Assembly: GCA_937960645.1 (NCBI GenBank)
Contig: CALGPJ010000003.1
Span: 1-39,393, forward strand
Origin: an uncultured Spirochaetia bacterium
GTDB lineage: Bacteria; Spirochaetota; Spirochaetia; JABEVK01
Direction: 5' to 3'
Length of the DNA stretch: 39,393 bases
The translations under genes and the position numbers were made by a program. This document shows positions 8,649 to 17,244 of this stretch, one piece after another (the stretch's first letter is position 1; each line of letters starts with the position of its first letter). The notes under the pieces were generated by a model that made no database searches, had not been told where the DNA came from, and was given only the letters and a program-made list of their open reading frames with translations.

Positions 8649-9602
8649 ATGTCCCCCGCTAATGCGATCTATCTCGCTGCTCCTGGCTTCGAGCATCATT
8701 TGGCAGTCGAGTTGGGGCGTTTGGGAGCGTCGCGCGAGCTGCTTCCCGGCGTCTGGGAGGGGCCGCCCCCTCGGGGAGAGGAGGGGGATCCTGTCTGGTT
8801 TCGGAACCTTTGGATTCAGCCGGAAATATTGACCTTCGGTTCGGTGTCCGAGGCTGCCGATCTCTTGCGCAAACGAAACGGTCTTTGGGTGGACCATCTG
8901 GTTGGGTACCATCGGCGGGGGCAGCTCATCAAAAATAAATTGCCAGCGTTTCGTCCCAAGCCCCTGGTCTTTCCCCAACCCCTTCCGAAGGCCCAAATCG
9001 GGGGCTGGACCCTTTTGGACGAAAATACCCTTTTGTGTTCGGCCCAAACCCTGAGTCCCTTCCCCGGTGGCGTAGCTCGTTTCGCCCATGGCGACGAAAA
9101 GCCGCCCTCGGCTGCAGCCGGAAAGCTCCAGGAGGCGCTGACCCTGATGCGTCATTGGTGGGGGGTATTTCCCCAACCTGGAGAGCACTGCCTGGACGCC
9201 GGCTGTAGCCCCGGAGGCTGGAGCTGGGTTCTGGCTCGCCTGGGGTGTCGGGTGCTGGCGGTGGATCGAAGCCCTCTGGATCTGGATCCCGAGACGTATT
9301 CGCAGGTGAGGTTCTTCCAGGGGGATGGTTTCAAGGTTCATCCTCGGCGTCTTCGGCGCGAGGGCTGGGAACCCGTCGATTGGGTTTTTTCCGACATGGC
9401 GGCCTATCCGGCCAGGGTTTGGGAATGGGTCAAGCTGTGGTTGGAAGCTCCCGAGGTTCCCCACATGGTGGTGACGCTCAAGATGCAGGGAGAGCCGGAC
9501 TGGGAAACCCTGCACAGCTTTCAGCGTTTAACCGGGGGCCGTTTGGTGCATTTGTACCACAACAAACACGAACTGACGTGGATGAGTGTACACTCATCGT
9601 AA
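8649..9602 (+). CDS. rlmM: RlmM-like 23S rRNA 2'-O-ribose methyltransferase
   Basis: A 317-residue protein, somewhat shorter than E. coli RlmM (about 366). The C-terminal half is an RrmJ/FtsJ-type methyltransferase: SAM motif [10 protein letters not shown] (182-191), then DRSPLD. The K-D-K-E tetrad is K159 ([13 protein letters not shown]), D249 (VFSDM), K278 (VTLKMQ) and E308 (YHNKHELT). RlmM methylates C2498 of 23S rRNA in E. coli; the same target is inferred here. The ATG at 8649 is preferred to an in-frame GTG at 8601 because the likely -10 (8592-8597) overlaps that GTG region. The stop is ten bases before msrB. Confidence 0.8.
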   Translation: MSPANAIYLAAPGFEHHLAVELGRLGASRELLPGVWEGPPPRGEEGDPVWFRNLWIQPEILTFGSVSEAADLLRKRNGLWVDHLVGYHRRGQLIKNKLPAFRPKPLVFPQPLPKAQIGGWTLLDENTLLCSAQTLSPFPGGVARFAHGDEKPPSAAAGKLQEALTLMRHWWGVFPQPGEHCLDAGCSPGGWSWVLARLGCRVLAVDRSPLDLDPETYSQVRFFQGDGFKVHPRRLRREGWEPVDWVFSDMAAYPARVWEWVKLWLEAPEVPHMVVTLKMQGEPDWETLHSFQRLTGGRLVHLYHNKHELTWMSVHSS

Positions 9603-9612
9603 GAGGTGGCTG

Positions 9613-10116
9613 ATGTCTAAACGAGAGGTTTTGATTTTCATTCTATCCCCGTTGCAGGTTTTGTTGTTATATTCGTGTATGAATAGCAACCGAATCGAGG
9701 AACTCAAGCGCATCGATCCGATGGCCTACTACGTTACCCAGGAGTGCGGCACCGAGCCCCCCTTCCAAAACGCCTATTGGAACAACAAGAGGGAGGGGTT
9801 GTACGTGGACGTCGTCAGTGGGGAGCCGCTTTTCTGCAGTCGGGACAAGTTCGATTCGGGTACGGGATGGCCCAGTTTTACCCGTCCTATCCAGCCCGAT
9901 TTCATTGTGGAGAAGGTCGATCGCAGTCACGGCATGGTCCGCCTCGAGGTTCGTTCCCGAGGCGCCAATTCCCATCTGGGCCATGTTTTTGACGATGGTC
10001 CCCTTCCCACCGGAAAGCGGTATTGCATCAACTCAGCGGCCCTGCGTTTCATCCCCCGGGAGAAGCTGGCGGAGGAGGGGTATGCCCAGTGGCTGTACCT
10101 ATTCGAGGACCGCTGA
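9613..10116 (+). CDS. msrB: Methionine-R-sulfoxide reductase B, predicted lipoprotein
   Basis: A 167-residue MsrB with an N-terminal lipoprotein signal ending LLLYSC (C22), so it probably repairs oxidised Met in the envelope. Family landmarks are [41 protein letters not shown] and the catalytic Cys C138 in [11 protein letters not shown]. The two CxxC pairs that bind zinc in many MsrBs are absent. The Cys commonly seen in S-x-CGWPSF is Thr here; C75 (LFCSRDKF) or C45 could resolve the sulfenic acid instead. GAGGTGG precedes the ATG at 9613; a longer frame from 9586 would mask the signal peptide. DsbD at 34160-35827 is a plausible electron donor. Confidence 0.92.
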   Translation: MSKREVLIFILSPLQVLLLYSCMNSNRIEELKRIDPMAYYVTQECGTEPPFQNAYWNNKREGLYVDVVSGEPLFCSRDKFDSGTGWPSFTRPIQPDFIVEKVDRSHGMVRLEVRSRGANSHLGHVFDDGPLPTGKRYCINSAALRFIPREKLAEEGYAQWLYLFEDR

Positions 10117-10122
10117 GCCCCC

Positions 10123-10890
10123 ATGGACCTCAGCATCGTCACCGTGGTCAAAAACGCCCGGGAAGACCTTATGCGGACCGCGGCCTCGGTGCAGGAGCAA
10201 ACCATTCGCCCGCATCTGGAATACCTGGTGATCGATGGCGCCTCCACGGATGGCACCTGTGCGCTTGTCCAGGAACTGGCAGATCGCGGCACTGTCGATC
10301 GTTGGATCTCGGAGCCGGACGAAGGCATCTACGAGGCCATGAACAAGGCCCTGGAACTCGCCCGCGGAAATTGGATCCTTTTTTTGAACAGCGGGGATGT
10401 CTTTCATGAGCCTCGATCCCTCGAAAACCTCTTTCAGTTTGCCTTGAAAAAAGAAGAGACGCCCTACGGCTGCAGCGGGGTTTATGGCGGCTGTGTTCAA
10501 GTTCTTCCCGACGGACAGCGAATCGAGTCCCCGCCCCTGGAGCCCCGGAAAATCTATACCCGGATGGTGTGTTCGCATCAAAGCCTCCTTCTCAAAACCG
10601 AGGCCGCTCGTGCCTTTCCCTTCGATACGCGGTATCGAATTGCCGCGGATCATCACCAGCTCCTGCGCATGATCTACAAGTTCGAACCTCTCTGGCCTAC
10701 TCCGCAGATCGTTTCGGAGGTCAGGCTCGAATCCTACACCTGGGATCAGCTCAAAAAAGGCTTGTGGGAAAAACGCCGCGCCCTCTGGGAAACCACACAC
10801 AACCCGGTCTTTTATATTTTCCACGGGATTCGATATGCGGGGGTAGGAATCAAGCACCTCTTGAAGAAGACCGTGAGAAAACCCCAGTAG
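10123..10890 (+). CDS. Family 2 glycosyltransferase
   Basis: A 255-residue GT-A fold transferase. The N-terminus reads LSIVTVVKNAREDLMRTAASV, followed by YLVIDGASTDGT, ISEPDEGIYEAMNKAL and ILFLNSGDVF, the pattern of the WcaA-like GT2 group that uses a nucleotide sugar. The metal-binding residue is probably the D of NSGD. There is no membrane segment, so it acts at the cytoplasmic face on a lipid-linked glycan. It opens the surface-polysaccharide cluster. Six bases separate it from msrB and there is no close Shine-Dalgarno. The sugar is unknown. Confidence 0.88.
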   Translation: MDLSIVTVVKNAREDLMRTAASVQEQTIRPHLEYLVIDGASTDGTCALVQELADRGTVDRWISEPDEGIYEAMNKALELARGNWILFLNSGDVFHEPRSLENLFQFALKKEETPYGCSGVYGGCVQVLPDGQRIESPPLEPRKIYTRMVCSHQSLLLKTEAARAFPFDTRYRIAADHHQLLRMIYKFEPLWPTPQIVSEVRLESYTWDQLKKGLWEKRRALWETTHNPVFYIFHGIRYAGVGIKHLLKKTVRKPQ

Positions 10891-10940
10891 AGCGGCTACA
10901 GAGGCGGCTTTCCCGTTCCGGGTGTATACTATGAACGAAC

Positions 10941-11681
10941 ATGCGGGAATGTTACTACCTCAGGCTCGATGACGCTTGCCCCACCTGGCACCGGGAGCGG
11001 TGGCTCAGGGTGCTGGACCTCTTATCGGATAGGGGTGTCATCCCTCTAATCGCCGTGGTTCCCGACAACAGAGACCCCGACCTGGTTCATCAAAAGCCCG
11101 ATCCGGGATTTTGGGACCAGGTGAAAACCTGGCAGGGAGCTGGTTGGGTTTTGGGGCTTCATGGGTACCAGCACCGCCTCCAAAAGCGACCCCGCGGCTT
11201 GGTCCCCCGCAACGCTTACGGCGAGTGGGCCGGAGAGGATCCGGAACACCAGCGGGAAACAATGCGTCGGGCGTGGGCCCTGGTTCGGCAGCAGGGATGG
11301 CTGCCATCCTGGTGGGTGGCCCCGGCCCACAACATGGACCGGGGGACGCTGCAGGCTCTGGAGTCGGAAACCTCCATCCGCAATATCAGCGATGGCTGGA
11401 CCCGCCGGCCCTACCGTCGCTGGGGCTTTGTCTGGCTTCCGCAGCAACTGGGCCAACCGCGCCGCATGGGGGGTGGGTTCTGGACCATCTGCCTTCACCC
11501 CAATATGATGTCGGGGGACGACTTCGACCGGCTGAAGACCTGGCTGAAAAAAAGGCCGCCTTTGGGCCAATGGAACGAGGTCCTGGCGGCTGCCCACGAT
11601 TACGGTTTCGAGGATGGCATCATGCATGGGATTTGGGCTCTGAGACATCGAGTGACCTCTGCCCTGAAGGCAGTCTTATGA
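10941..11681 (+). CDS. DUF2334-like polysaccharide deacetylase-family protein
   Basis: A 246-residue protein with the NodB-like features of the DUF2334 group: LRLDDACPTW near the N-terminus (metal Asp pair), VIPLIAVVPDN, LGLHGYQH (metal histidines) and VAPAHNMD in place of the R-P-P strand. It probably removes acetyl groups from a glycan made by this cluster. A TATACT at 10925-10930 lies ten bases before the ATG and no Shine-Dalgarno is seen, so it may start its own short-leader transcript. Its stop overlaps the next gene by four bases (ATGA). An ATG at 10931 is out of frame. Confidence 0.75.
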   Translation: MRECYYLRLDDACPTWHRERWLRVLDLLSDRGVIPLIAVVPDNRDPDLVHQKPDPGFWDQVKTWQGAGWVLGLHGYQHRLQKRPRGLVPRNAYGEWAGEDPEHQRETMRRAWALVRQQGWLPSWWVAPAHNMDRGTLQALESETSIRNISDGWTRRPYRRWGFVWLPQQLGQPRRMGGGFWTICLHPNMMSGDDFDRLKTWLKKRPPLGQWNEVLAAAHDYGFEDGIMHGIWALRHRVTSALKAVL

Positions 11682-12391
11682 TCCTGACGGAAAAAAAATA
11701 CGGCCCCCTGGTGTACCGGAAACGTTGGTTTGCCCGCCAGAGCTACCCGAACGAGTGCCTTCTCACCATGTACGCCCAGTTCCTCGGGGAGTCTCCGCCC
11801 CAGGGCTGGTCCGTCCAAAAATTTTGGACCGTGCTGAGCACCCTCGATACCGACGGTGAGGGTCACCTGGCCCGGATGAAAAAGGGGACAGCCTACGAAA
11901 TCCGGCGGGCGGAAAAGGATGGGCTGGAATTTTTCGAGGAAAAAGACCGGGCAGCGTTTTTGGATTTTTACAACCGCTTCGCCCGGCAAAAAAAGCTCGG
12001 AGTTCTGGGAAAGGGGCACCTGAGCTGTCTGGACCGCCACCTGATGCTCACCGGGGTCCGGCAAGCGAACCATAACCTGGCCTATCACGCCTACGTCGTG
12101 GATGCCGAGGAGTCCCGGGCCCGGCTCCTGTATTCGGCCCAGCTCCAGGAAGGATACGACCGGGCATTGTTGGGAAGGGCCAACCGATGGCTTCATTTTC
12201 GGGACATGCTCGCCCTCCAGGCCCAGGGTTTTTCCCTCTACGACTGGGGAGGCATCACCGAGCCGGGTTCTGACCCGCAGCGGGAAGGAATCAACCAATT
12301 CAAGCTGGGCTTCGGGGGCGAGGTGGTTCAGGAGAGAAACTGTTACTCCCCCTTGCTGGCGACATCACGGAAATTATTGGGCAAATCATGA
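11678..12391 (+). CDS. FemAB/GNAT-like acyltransferase of polysaccharide cluster
   Basis: A 237-residue protein. The frame is open upstream to 11111 but that part only shadows the deacetylase gene; the ATG at 11678 makes an ATGA overlap. Features that recall the FemAB/BioF2-like acetyltransferase fold are MKKGTAYEIRRAEKDGLEF (K/R-x-R-x-A-x-K-x-G pattern), DFYNRFARQKKLG and the C-terminal YDWGGITEPGSDPQREGINQ followed by FKLGFGG. These enzymes transfer an amino acid or acyl group to an amino-sugar, which fits a role after the deacetylase. Both its start and end overlap its neighbours. Confidence 0.7.
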   Translation: MILTEKKYGPLVYRKRWFARQSYPNECLLTMYAQFLGESPPQGWSVQKFWTVLSTLDTDGEGHLARMKKGTAYEIRRAEKDGLEFFEEKDRAAFLDFYNRFARQKKLGVLGKGHLSCLDRHLMLTGVRQANHNLAYHAYVVDAEESRARLLYSAQLQEGYDRALLGRANRWLHFRDMLALQAQGFSLYDWGGITEPGSDPQREGINQFKLGFGGEVVQERNCYSPLLATSRKLLGKS

Positions 12392-13785
12392 TTCAGGAAA
12401 GAACCGACGAATTCAAATTCACCTTCATCGTCTACGATATTTTGGCGGCTCTGGCGGCTTACGCCCTGAGCTTTTTCATCAGATTTTATCTGATGGATCC
12501 CGGCCGGATCGAAGTGCTTCGGATCGATCTGGAGTCCTATCTCTTTTTCGGGGCCCTTCTGGTAGTTTTACAGATCGCGGCCTTTCTCATCGTCAACGTT
12601 TATGAACCCTCCAGGTTCACCAGCTTTCTGGACGAGTTGGGCCCCATCATCCTGGGAATCGTCCTGAACCTTTTGCTGAGCTTTTCGGTCCTGTTTTTTC
12701 TTCAGATTTCCCAAATCGCCCGCGTTTTGCCCCTCCTGTACTCCATCACCGCCTTCGTGTTGATTTCGGTCGGTCACGGAATGTTGAGAAGCTTTGTGCA
12801 CTGGAGGCTTTCGCTCAGCTCCAAACTCCATAAGGTCATCATCCTGGGCAGCGGGCGGACCGCGGCCCGGCTTGCCCGCCTGCTTTCGGAACACAAGATT
12901 CTGGGCTTCGAGGTGATTGGCTTCATCAGGGAACAAGAAGCGCGCGAGGGCCTGGAACCCGATTTGGGGCACATCGGGGAGCTCGAGGACATCGTCGACA
13001 AGTACCGACCCCACACCCTGGTGTTCGCCACCGGTACCGGCGGGCATCGTGAACTGCCGGAAATCCTCGGTATCTGCGACAAACACGGGGTCCACCTCAA
13101 GATCGTTCCCGGCTACGAGGATTTGATCACCATCAACGGTCAGGTCGAAAATCTGGGCGGCTTCACCATCATCAGCATCCGGGATATTCCGGCGAGGCTG
13201 GGCATCAATCGATTGATCAAGCGCACCTTCGATATCGTGTTTTCGCTCTTGTTCATCGTGATCTTCTCTCCAGTGTTCCTGATTGCCGCCCTTCTGGTGA
13301 AGCTCACCAGCAAGGGACCGGTGTTTTTCGTCCAGGAGAGGGTAGGCATCGACGGAAGAACCTTCCCCATTCTCAAGTTCCGCACCATGTACGTTCAGGA
13401 AAAGCAACAATCCGATCTGGTATGGACCACCAAGAACGACCCGAGGGTGACGCCGGTCGGACGGATTTTGCGTAAGAGCTCCATCGACGAGTTCCCCCAG
13501 TTTTTCAACGTCCTGGTCGGGCACATGAGTGTGGTCGGTCCCCGGCCCGAACGTCCCTACTACGTGGAAAAGTTCAAGGAGCTCTATCCCAGCTTCAAGA
13601 GACGCCACGCGGTGAAGGCGGGCATCACCGGCTGGGCCCAGGTCAATGGACTGCGTGGAGACACCAGCATCCAGGAGCGCATCGAGGCCGACATTTATTA
13701 CATCGAGAACTGGAGCCTCTGGCTCGATATCCAAATCATACTCATGACTCCCTTCAAGGGGATGTTCAGCCGCAATGCCTACTGA
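12388..13785 (+). CDS. Polyprenyl-phosphate sugar-1-phosphate transferase (WbaP/WcaJ type)
   Basis: A 465-residue initiating transferase that puts the first sugar phosphate on undecaprenyl phosphate. It has four N-terminal membrane helices (about 12-130), a Rossmann-like CoA-binding-type domain (VIILGSGRTAARLARLL), a re-entrant membrane helix (FDIVFSLLFIVIFSPVFLI) and the catalytic domain: GPVFFVQERVGIDGR, PILKFRTMYV, LRKSSIDEFPQFFNVL, MSVVGPRPE and the KAGITGWAQVNGLRGDT segment. This is the full-length polyisoprenyl-phosphate hexose-1-phosphate form. It is coupled to the FemAB-like gene (ATGA) and overlaps the GT4 gene by 11 bases. The actual sugar cannot be told. Confidence 0.92.
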   Translation: MIQERTDEFKFTFIVYDILAALAAYALSFFIRFYLMDPGRIEVLRIDLESYLFFGALLVVLQIAAFLIVNVYEPSRFTSFLDELGPIILGIVLNLLLSFSVLFFLQISQIARVLPLLYSITAFVLISVGHGMLRSFVHWRLSLSSKLHKVIILGSGRTAARLARLLSEHKILGFEVIGFIREQEAREGLEPDLGHIGELEDIVDKYRPHTLVFATGTGGHRELPEILGICDKHGVHLKIVPGYEDLITINGQVENLGGFTIISIRDIPARLGINRLIKRTFDIVFSLLFIVIFSPVFLIAALLVKLTSKGPVFFVQERVGIDGRTFPILKFRTMYVQEKQQSDLVWTTKNDPRVTPVGRILRKSSIDEFPQFFNVLVGHMSVVGPRPERPYYVEKFKELYPSFKRRHAVKAGITGWAQVNGLRGDTSIQERIEADIYYIENWSLWLDIQIILMTPFKGMFSRNAY

Positions 13786-14884
13786 GGTCCCCAGTCCCTT
13801 CCTGTTCGTGATCACCCGGGCAGACAGCCTCGGTGGGGCCCAAATCCACGTTCGCGACCTGGCTCTGGAGTATCGCCGCCGCTTTGCCGAGGTCCACGTG
13901 GCGGTCGGGCAGCCTGGCATCTTGTCGGATTTTCTGCTCGGCCAGGGTATTGAAGTCCACAGAATCCCCAGCCTGGTCCGCCCCATTCACCCCATCCAGG
14001 ATGCGGCGGCGATTTTCCAGCTGAGACGGCTTTACCGACAGCTGAACCCCGCCCTGGTGTCCGCCCACACCGCCAAGGCGGGGATGGTGGCCCGCCTGGC
14101 CGCCTTGCCGTACGGACCGCCCGTGGTGTTCACGGCCCACGGTTGGCAGTTTGCGGAGGGGATCGGGCTCGGGCAAAAACTCGCGGTCCTCGCCACGGAA
14201 AAAATCTGTGCGCCGTTGTCCCACCGGATCATCGTGGTCAGCGACTACGATTTCGAACTGGCCCGCAGGCTGGGAATCGCCCGTCCGCCGCGCATGGTTC
14301 GGGTACACAACGGTATGCCCGACCAGGATCCGCCGCTTCGGACAGGCTGGGATGGCCATCGGGAACTCCGACTGATCATGGTGGCACGGTTTCAGGAACA
14401 AAAGGACCATCCGACCCTGTTTCGGGCCCTGGCCCTCCTGCGCAGTCTTCCGTGGAAACTCGACCTGGTGGGTGATGGCCCTCGCCTGGAGGAGGCCAGA
14501 CAACTCTGTGAAAAACTCGAACTGGGGGAGAGGGTCCGGTTTTTGGGGCAGGCATGGAATGTGGCCGAACTCCTTTCCCAAAACGACGTGTTTCTTTTGA
14601 TCAGCCATTGGGAGGGGTTCCCCCGAAGCATCCTCGAAGCGATGCGGGCCGCCATGCCGGTCATTGCGAGCGACGTGGGCGGGGTTGCCGAAAGCGTGAA
14701 AAAAGGCGTCAGCGGCCTTTTGGTCCCGCGGGGTGACCACCGGCTTTTGGCTGACGCCTTACGTTTTTACTTTGACCACCCGGAAGAGGTGCTCCAGCAT
14801 GGCAGGGCCGGAAGGCAGCTCTTCGAAAGCCGCTTCCGGTTCGAGATCATGGTGGAGGCAACCCTTCGGGCCTATCGCACGTAA
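13775..14884 (+). CDS. Family 4 glycosyltransferase
   Basis: A 369-residue GT-B fold transferase. The N-domain starts with ITRADSLGGAQIHVRDLA; the C-domain contains IMVARFQEQKDHPTLFRAL, LVGDGPRLEEARQL, VRFLGQAWNVAELL and the E-x7-E motif EGFPRSILE, then MPVIASDVGGVAE. It probably adds a sugar after the initiating transferase. Its ATG is 11 bases inside the upstream gene. The TAA is immediately followed by the stop of the convergent gene, with zero bases between. No flippase, polymerase or export gene follows, so the cluster is incomplete here. Confidence 0.9.
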   Translation: MPTEVPSPFLFVITRADSLGGAQIHVRDLALEYRRRFAEVHVAVGQPGILSDFLLGQGIEVHRIPSLVRPIHPIQDAAAIFQLRRLYRQLNPALVSAHTAKAGMVARLAALPYGPPVVFTAHGWQFAEGIGLGQKLAVLATEKICAPLSHRIIVVSDYDFELARRLGIARPPRMVRVHNGMPDQDPPLRTGWDGHRELRLIMVARFQEQKDHPTLFRALALLRSLPWKLDLVGDGPRLEEARQLCEKLELGERVRFLGQAWNVAELLSQNDVFLLISHWEGFPRSILEAMRAAMPVIASDVGGVAESVKKGVSGLLVPRGDHRLLADALRFYFDHPEEVLQHGRAGRQLFESRFRFEIMVEATLRAYRT

Positions 14885-15691
14885 TCAATCTTCCCTTCCA
14901 AGGTAAACCGGTATGACCATGTTGAGGGCGGCTGCCGCCTGCCTTCCGCTATAGACAGACCGAATGACCAGGCTGACCTTACCGCCTGCAGGGACGGGGT
15001 TGGTTAGGTTGATGAGCTGAAAGTTGGGATTGTCCTCGAGGTTGACCACTTGCCGGTTTTGCCCCACCTGGATCTCCAGCTGGCGGACCCGGCTGTAGTT
15101 TTCCCAGGCTCTCAGGTTGTTCGGGTCGATGAACCCGTTGGCGATGTAGAGACGTTTTGTCCCGTAGGGTACCTCGAAATCGATCCGGGTTCCCACCGGG
15201 TTGGCGGGGCTGACCCAGCTGGCCGCCGGGGTGTCGAAGAGCTTGCTCAATGACTCCGGCGGCGTTGCCGGCGTGGACACGGGTTCGCTGGCCAAACCGC
15301 CTTCGATCAGGAAGCCGTGGGAAGCGAGGGGGCTGTCGGCCCGCATCAGACGTTCCCAGGCGCCCCCGTCACGGCGGCGAGCGATATAGTTGTTGGGCCA
15401 GTCGCTGAAGCCCGCCAGGACGAGAAGTTTCTTGTCCGACGACTCCAAAACGGGATAGGCCTTGCCTGCGGTGCGAAACACCTGGAAGGCTCCTTCCCGA
15501 GCCAGCTGGCCCTCGAGGGTCTGAGTGACCTGTCCCTTGCTGAACACCCGCAAAACACGGCCGGTGAACTCCAGTTCCATGTCCTCACCCTGGATGGGAG
15601 AGGGGAACCATACATATCGAACCTCAGCCTGCTGAGCCCAGGCCAAACCGGCCAGGGCGACGAGTCCGATCATTCGCAAGACTTTTATCAT
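14885..15691 (-). CDS. Secreted protein with NADase-type glycan-binding-like domain
   Basis: A 268-residue protein with signal peptide MIKVLRMIGLVALAGLAWAQ. The C-terminal half resembles the NADase-type glycan-binding (discoidin-like) domain: LFDTPAASWVSPANPVGTRI, DFEVPYGTKRLYIANGF, NYSRVRQLEIQV, VVNLEDNPNFQLINLT and KVSLVIRSVYSG. The N-terminal half (YVWFPSPIQGEDMELEFTG) is unrecognised. AAGGAGA stands before the ATG. It ends exactly where the GT4 gene ends on the other strand. Function unknown; a carbohydrate-binding envelope protein is a fair guess. Confidence 0.65.
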   Translation of the reverse strand: MIKVLRMIGLVALAGLAWAQQAEVRYVWFPSPIQGEDMELEFTGRVLRVFSKGQVTQTLEGQLAREGAFQVFRTAGKAYPVLESSDKKLLVLAGFSDWPNNYIARRRDGGAWERLMRADSPLASHGFLIEGGLASEPVSTPATPPESLSKLFDTPAASWVSPANPVGTRIDFEVPYGTKRLYIANGFIDPNNLRAWENYSRVRQLEIQVGQNRQVVNLEDNPNFQLINLTNPVPAGGKVSLVIRSVYSGRQAAAALNMVIPVYLGRED

Positions 15692-15708
15692 ACCTTTTCT
15701 CCTTGTAC

Positions 15709-16632
15709 TTATCTCCTTTGTTCCTGGATGACAAGACCGGGTATGGTGGCCCCGCGCTCCACACCCCAGGCTGCCAACCTTTTGTGAATCATACTAAGGG
15801 TTTCGCCGGTGAATGTAAAGCATCCAGCCGATGTCGGCAGGTTCTTCAGACCGGGTTTGGCGTAATCGTTGAGGTCACGGTGGAGGCGGTACGGGGCGGA
15901 CGTACTTCCGTCCGGATAGACAGCCTGGCCCCTTTCGTTGAGTCTTCCGCCACCGAGGGTCTGTCCCTGGATAATCGTCATGACGGTGTCGGGTTGGGGC
16001 ATCTGTGTACCGGGAGCGTCGTTCAATAGCGTGATGGAGCCCGGTGCAATGGTTCCACGGCGGCCATCCCGGGCGTTCGAGACGGTTTGAACCCGGACCT
16101 GAAAGGCCTCGCCGGTGTCGTGGTTGTAGAAAATGATCACGTCGCGCCCGAGGTTTTTGGGATCCACCTTACCCGCGGAATCCAACGATTCCGGCGCTCG
16201 GCGGATTTCGACGGTGACGTTGGGGCCCCCATTGGCCGGTGCCGACGGGACGAGGGTGGGCTGTGGGACCTGGGCCATGGTAGCCTGTACGGCCTGGGGG
16301 ATCTTTTTGTCTACCACGTAGTTTGTGGTTGGTTGATTGTTGGGCCGCGTGTCGTTTTTGGCTGTGTTGGAAACCTGATGGGAAGAGGAGCCGCTTAATC
16401 CTGAAGCAGATGGGGGGAAACCCTGGGCAGGGGCCGATCCCGCAAGGGCGTCATTATTTTTACTCGATATCTTGGTCGCGACCTTGGCCGAGTTCGAGGG
16501 CGACCAGGAATTTTTTCCCCCGTCCGAAGACGGGGGTGCCGAGCTGGGGGCGGCGCTCCCCAGATTCGGACTTTTGGTTTGGGACGATGTCGCACCGGAA
16601 GTGGTGGACCCTTTTTTGGTGGTCTTTGCCAC
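15709..16632 (-). CDS. Ser/Pro-rich protein with His/Cys C-terminal domain
   Basis: A 307-residue protein. Residues 1-125 are low-complexity (Ser, Pro, Thr, Lys, Asn) without a signal peptide or membrane helix. The C-terminal 180 residues look folded and contain VIIFYNHDTGEAFQVRVQ, YRLHRDLND and LPTSAGCFTFTG. The H followed some 20 residues later by (S)AGC recalls the H...S-x-G-C signature of YkuD L,D-transpeptidases, but surrounding residues differ and I do not claim the family. The GTG start is supported by AAAGGAGG five bases upstream. It lies 17 bases from the signal-peptide gene downstream, so both may be one operon. Confidence 0.6.
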   Translation of the reverse strand: MAKTTKKGSTTSGATSSQTKSPNLGSAAPSSAPPSSDGGKNSWSPSNSAKVATKISSKNNDALAGSAPAQGFPPSASGLSGSSSHQVSNTAKNDTRPNNQPTTNYVVDKKIPQAVQATMAQVPQPTLVPSAPANGGPNVTVEIRRAPESLDSAGKVDPKNLGRDVIIFYNHDTGEAFQVRVQTVSNARDGRRGTIAPGSITLLNDAPGTQMPQPDTVMTIIQGQTLGGGRLNERGQAVYPDGSTSAPYRLHRDLNDYAKPGLKNLPTSAGCFTFTGETLSMIHKRLAAWGVERGATIPGLVIQEQRR

Positions 16633-16725
16633 AGAAACCTCCTTTGAGGGACGAGCCCTCGTTCTTATAAGCGCAAAGACCGAGGTTTTGGACGTGTTTT
16701 TTTTAACGATTTGCCTTTTTCCGGG

Positions 16726-16741
16726 AAAAAATCGATTTTTT
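16726..16741. promoter_or_regulatory. Perfect 16-bp A/T-rich palindrome before bcp
   Basis: AAAAAATCGATTTTTT is a perfect palindrome, 17 bases before the peroxiredoxin ATG and just upstream of its AAGGAGG. It could be an operator for a redox regulator or a bent A-tract. It lies in the 126-base divergent gap 16633-16758, which otherwise holds only T-rich sequence and no gene. Confidence 0.4.
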
Positions 16742-16758
16742 AGTGCAAGGAGGAATGC

Positions 16759-17244
16759 ATGCCAACAGCTTCAGACTGGGTTGGGAAGGATTTCCCGACC
16801 TTCGAGCTTCAGGACCAGGAAGGTAAGGTCCATCGTTTGTCGGATTATTCCGGTAAGTTCATCGTGTTCTACACGTATCCCAAAGACGACACCCCCGGAT
16901 GCACGGCCGAGGCCTGTGGTTTTCGGGACAACATCTCGGAATTGGAGTCCCTGGGTGCGGTGGTCCTCGGCGCTTCGATTCTGGACACCGCATCCAAGGC
17001 CAAGTTTGCCAAAAAATACAGCCTCAATTTTCCGCTTCTGGCCGACCCTGAGGCCAAGCTCCTGGAAAAAATCGGGGTCTGGAAAGAAAAATCGATGTAC
17101 GGTAAAACCTACATGGGAGTTGCCCGCGAGACCTTCATCATCGGTCCGGACGGAAAGGTTCGAGCCCATTGGCCGGATGCCAAGGGGAGCGAGGAGCATT
17201 CCCGAGAAATTATCGAATGGTTAAAAGCTAACCGCGGAGGTTGA
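16759..17244 (+). CDS. bcp: Bcp/PrxQ-type thioredoxin-dependent peroxiredoxin
   Basis: A 161-residue peroxiredoxin of normal Bcp length. The peroxidatic Cys is C48 in PKDDTPGCTAEAC and the resolving Cys is C53, five residues later, the hallmark of the 2-Cys Bcp/PrxQ type that reduces H2O2 and organic peroxides with thioredoxin. FYTYPKDDTPGCT and ARETFIIGPDGKV are typical. AAGGAGG precedes the ATG by five bases. Its TGA is directly followed by the GTG of pepD. Confidence 0.95.
   Translation: MPTASDWVGKDFPTFELQDQEGKVHRLSDYSGKFIVFYTYPKDDTPGCTAEACGFRDNISELESLGAVVLGASILDTASKAKFAKKYSLNFPLLADPEAKLLEKIGVWKEKSMYGKTYMGVARETFIIGPDGKVRAHWPDAKGSEEHSREIIEWLKANRGG

Noticed and set aside
11111-11677. N-terminal extension of the FemAB-like gene
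   Set aside because: It only shadows the deacetylase gene; the ATGA overlap at 11678 gives a proper start.
12568-13986. 472-residue open frame antisense to the initiating transferase
   Set aside because: Shadow frame of a GC-rich gene; low-complexity composition, no domain, and the plus-strand gene is certain.
16707-16741. Hairpin with T run before bcp as a terminator
   Set aside because: Stem made of A-T pairs with a bulge; the perfect palindrome explanation is better.
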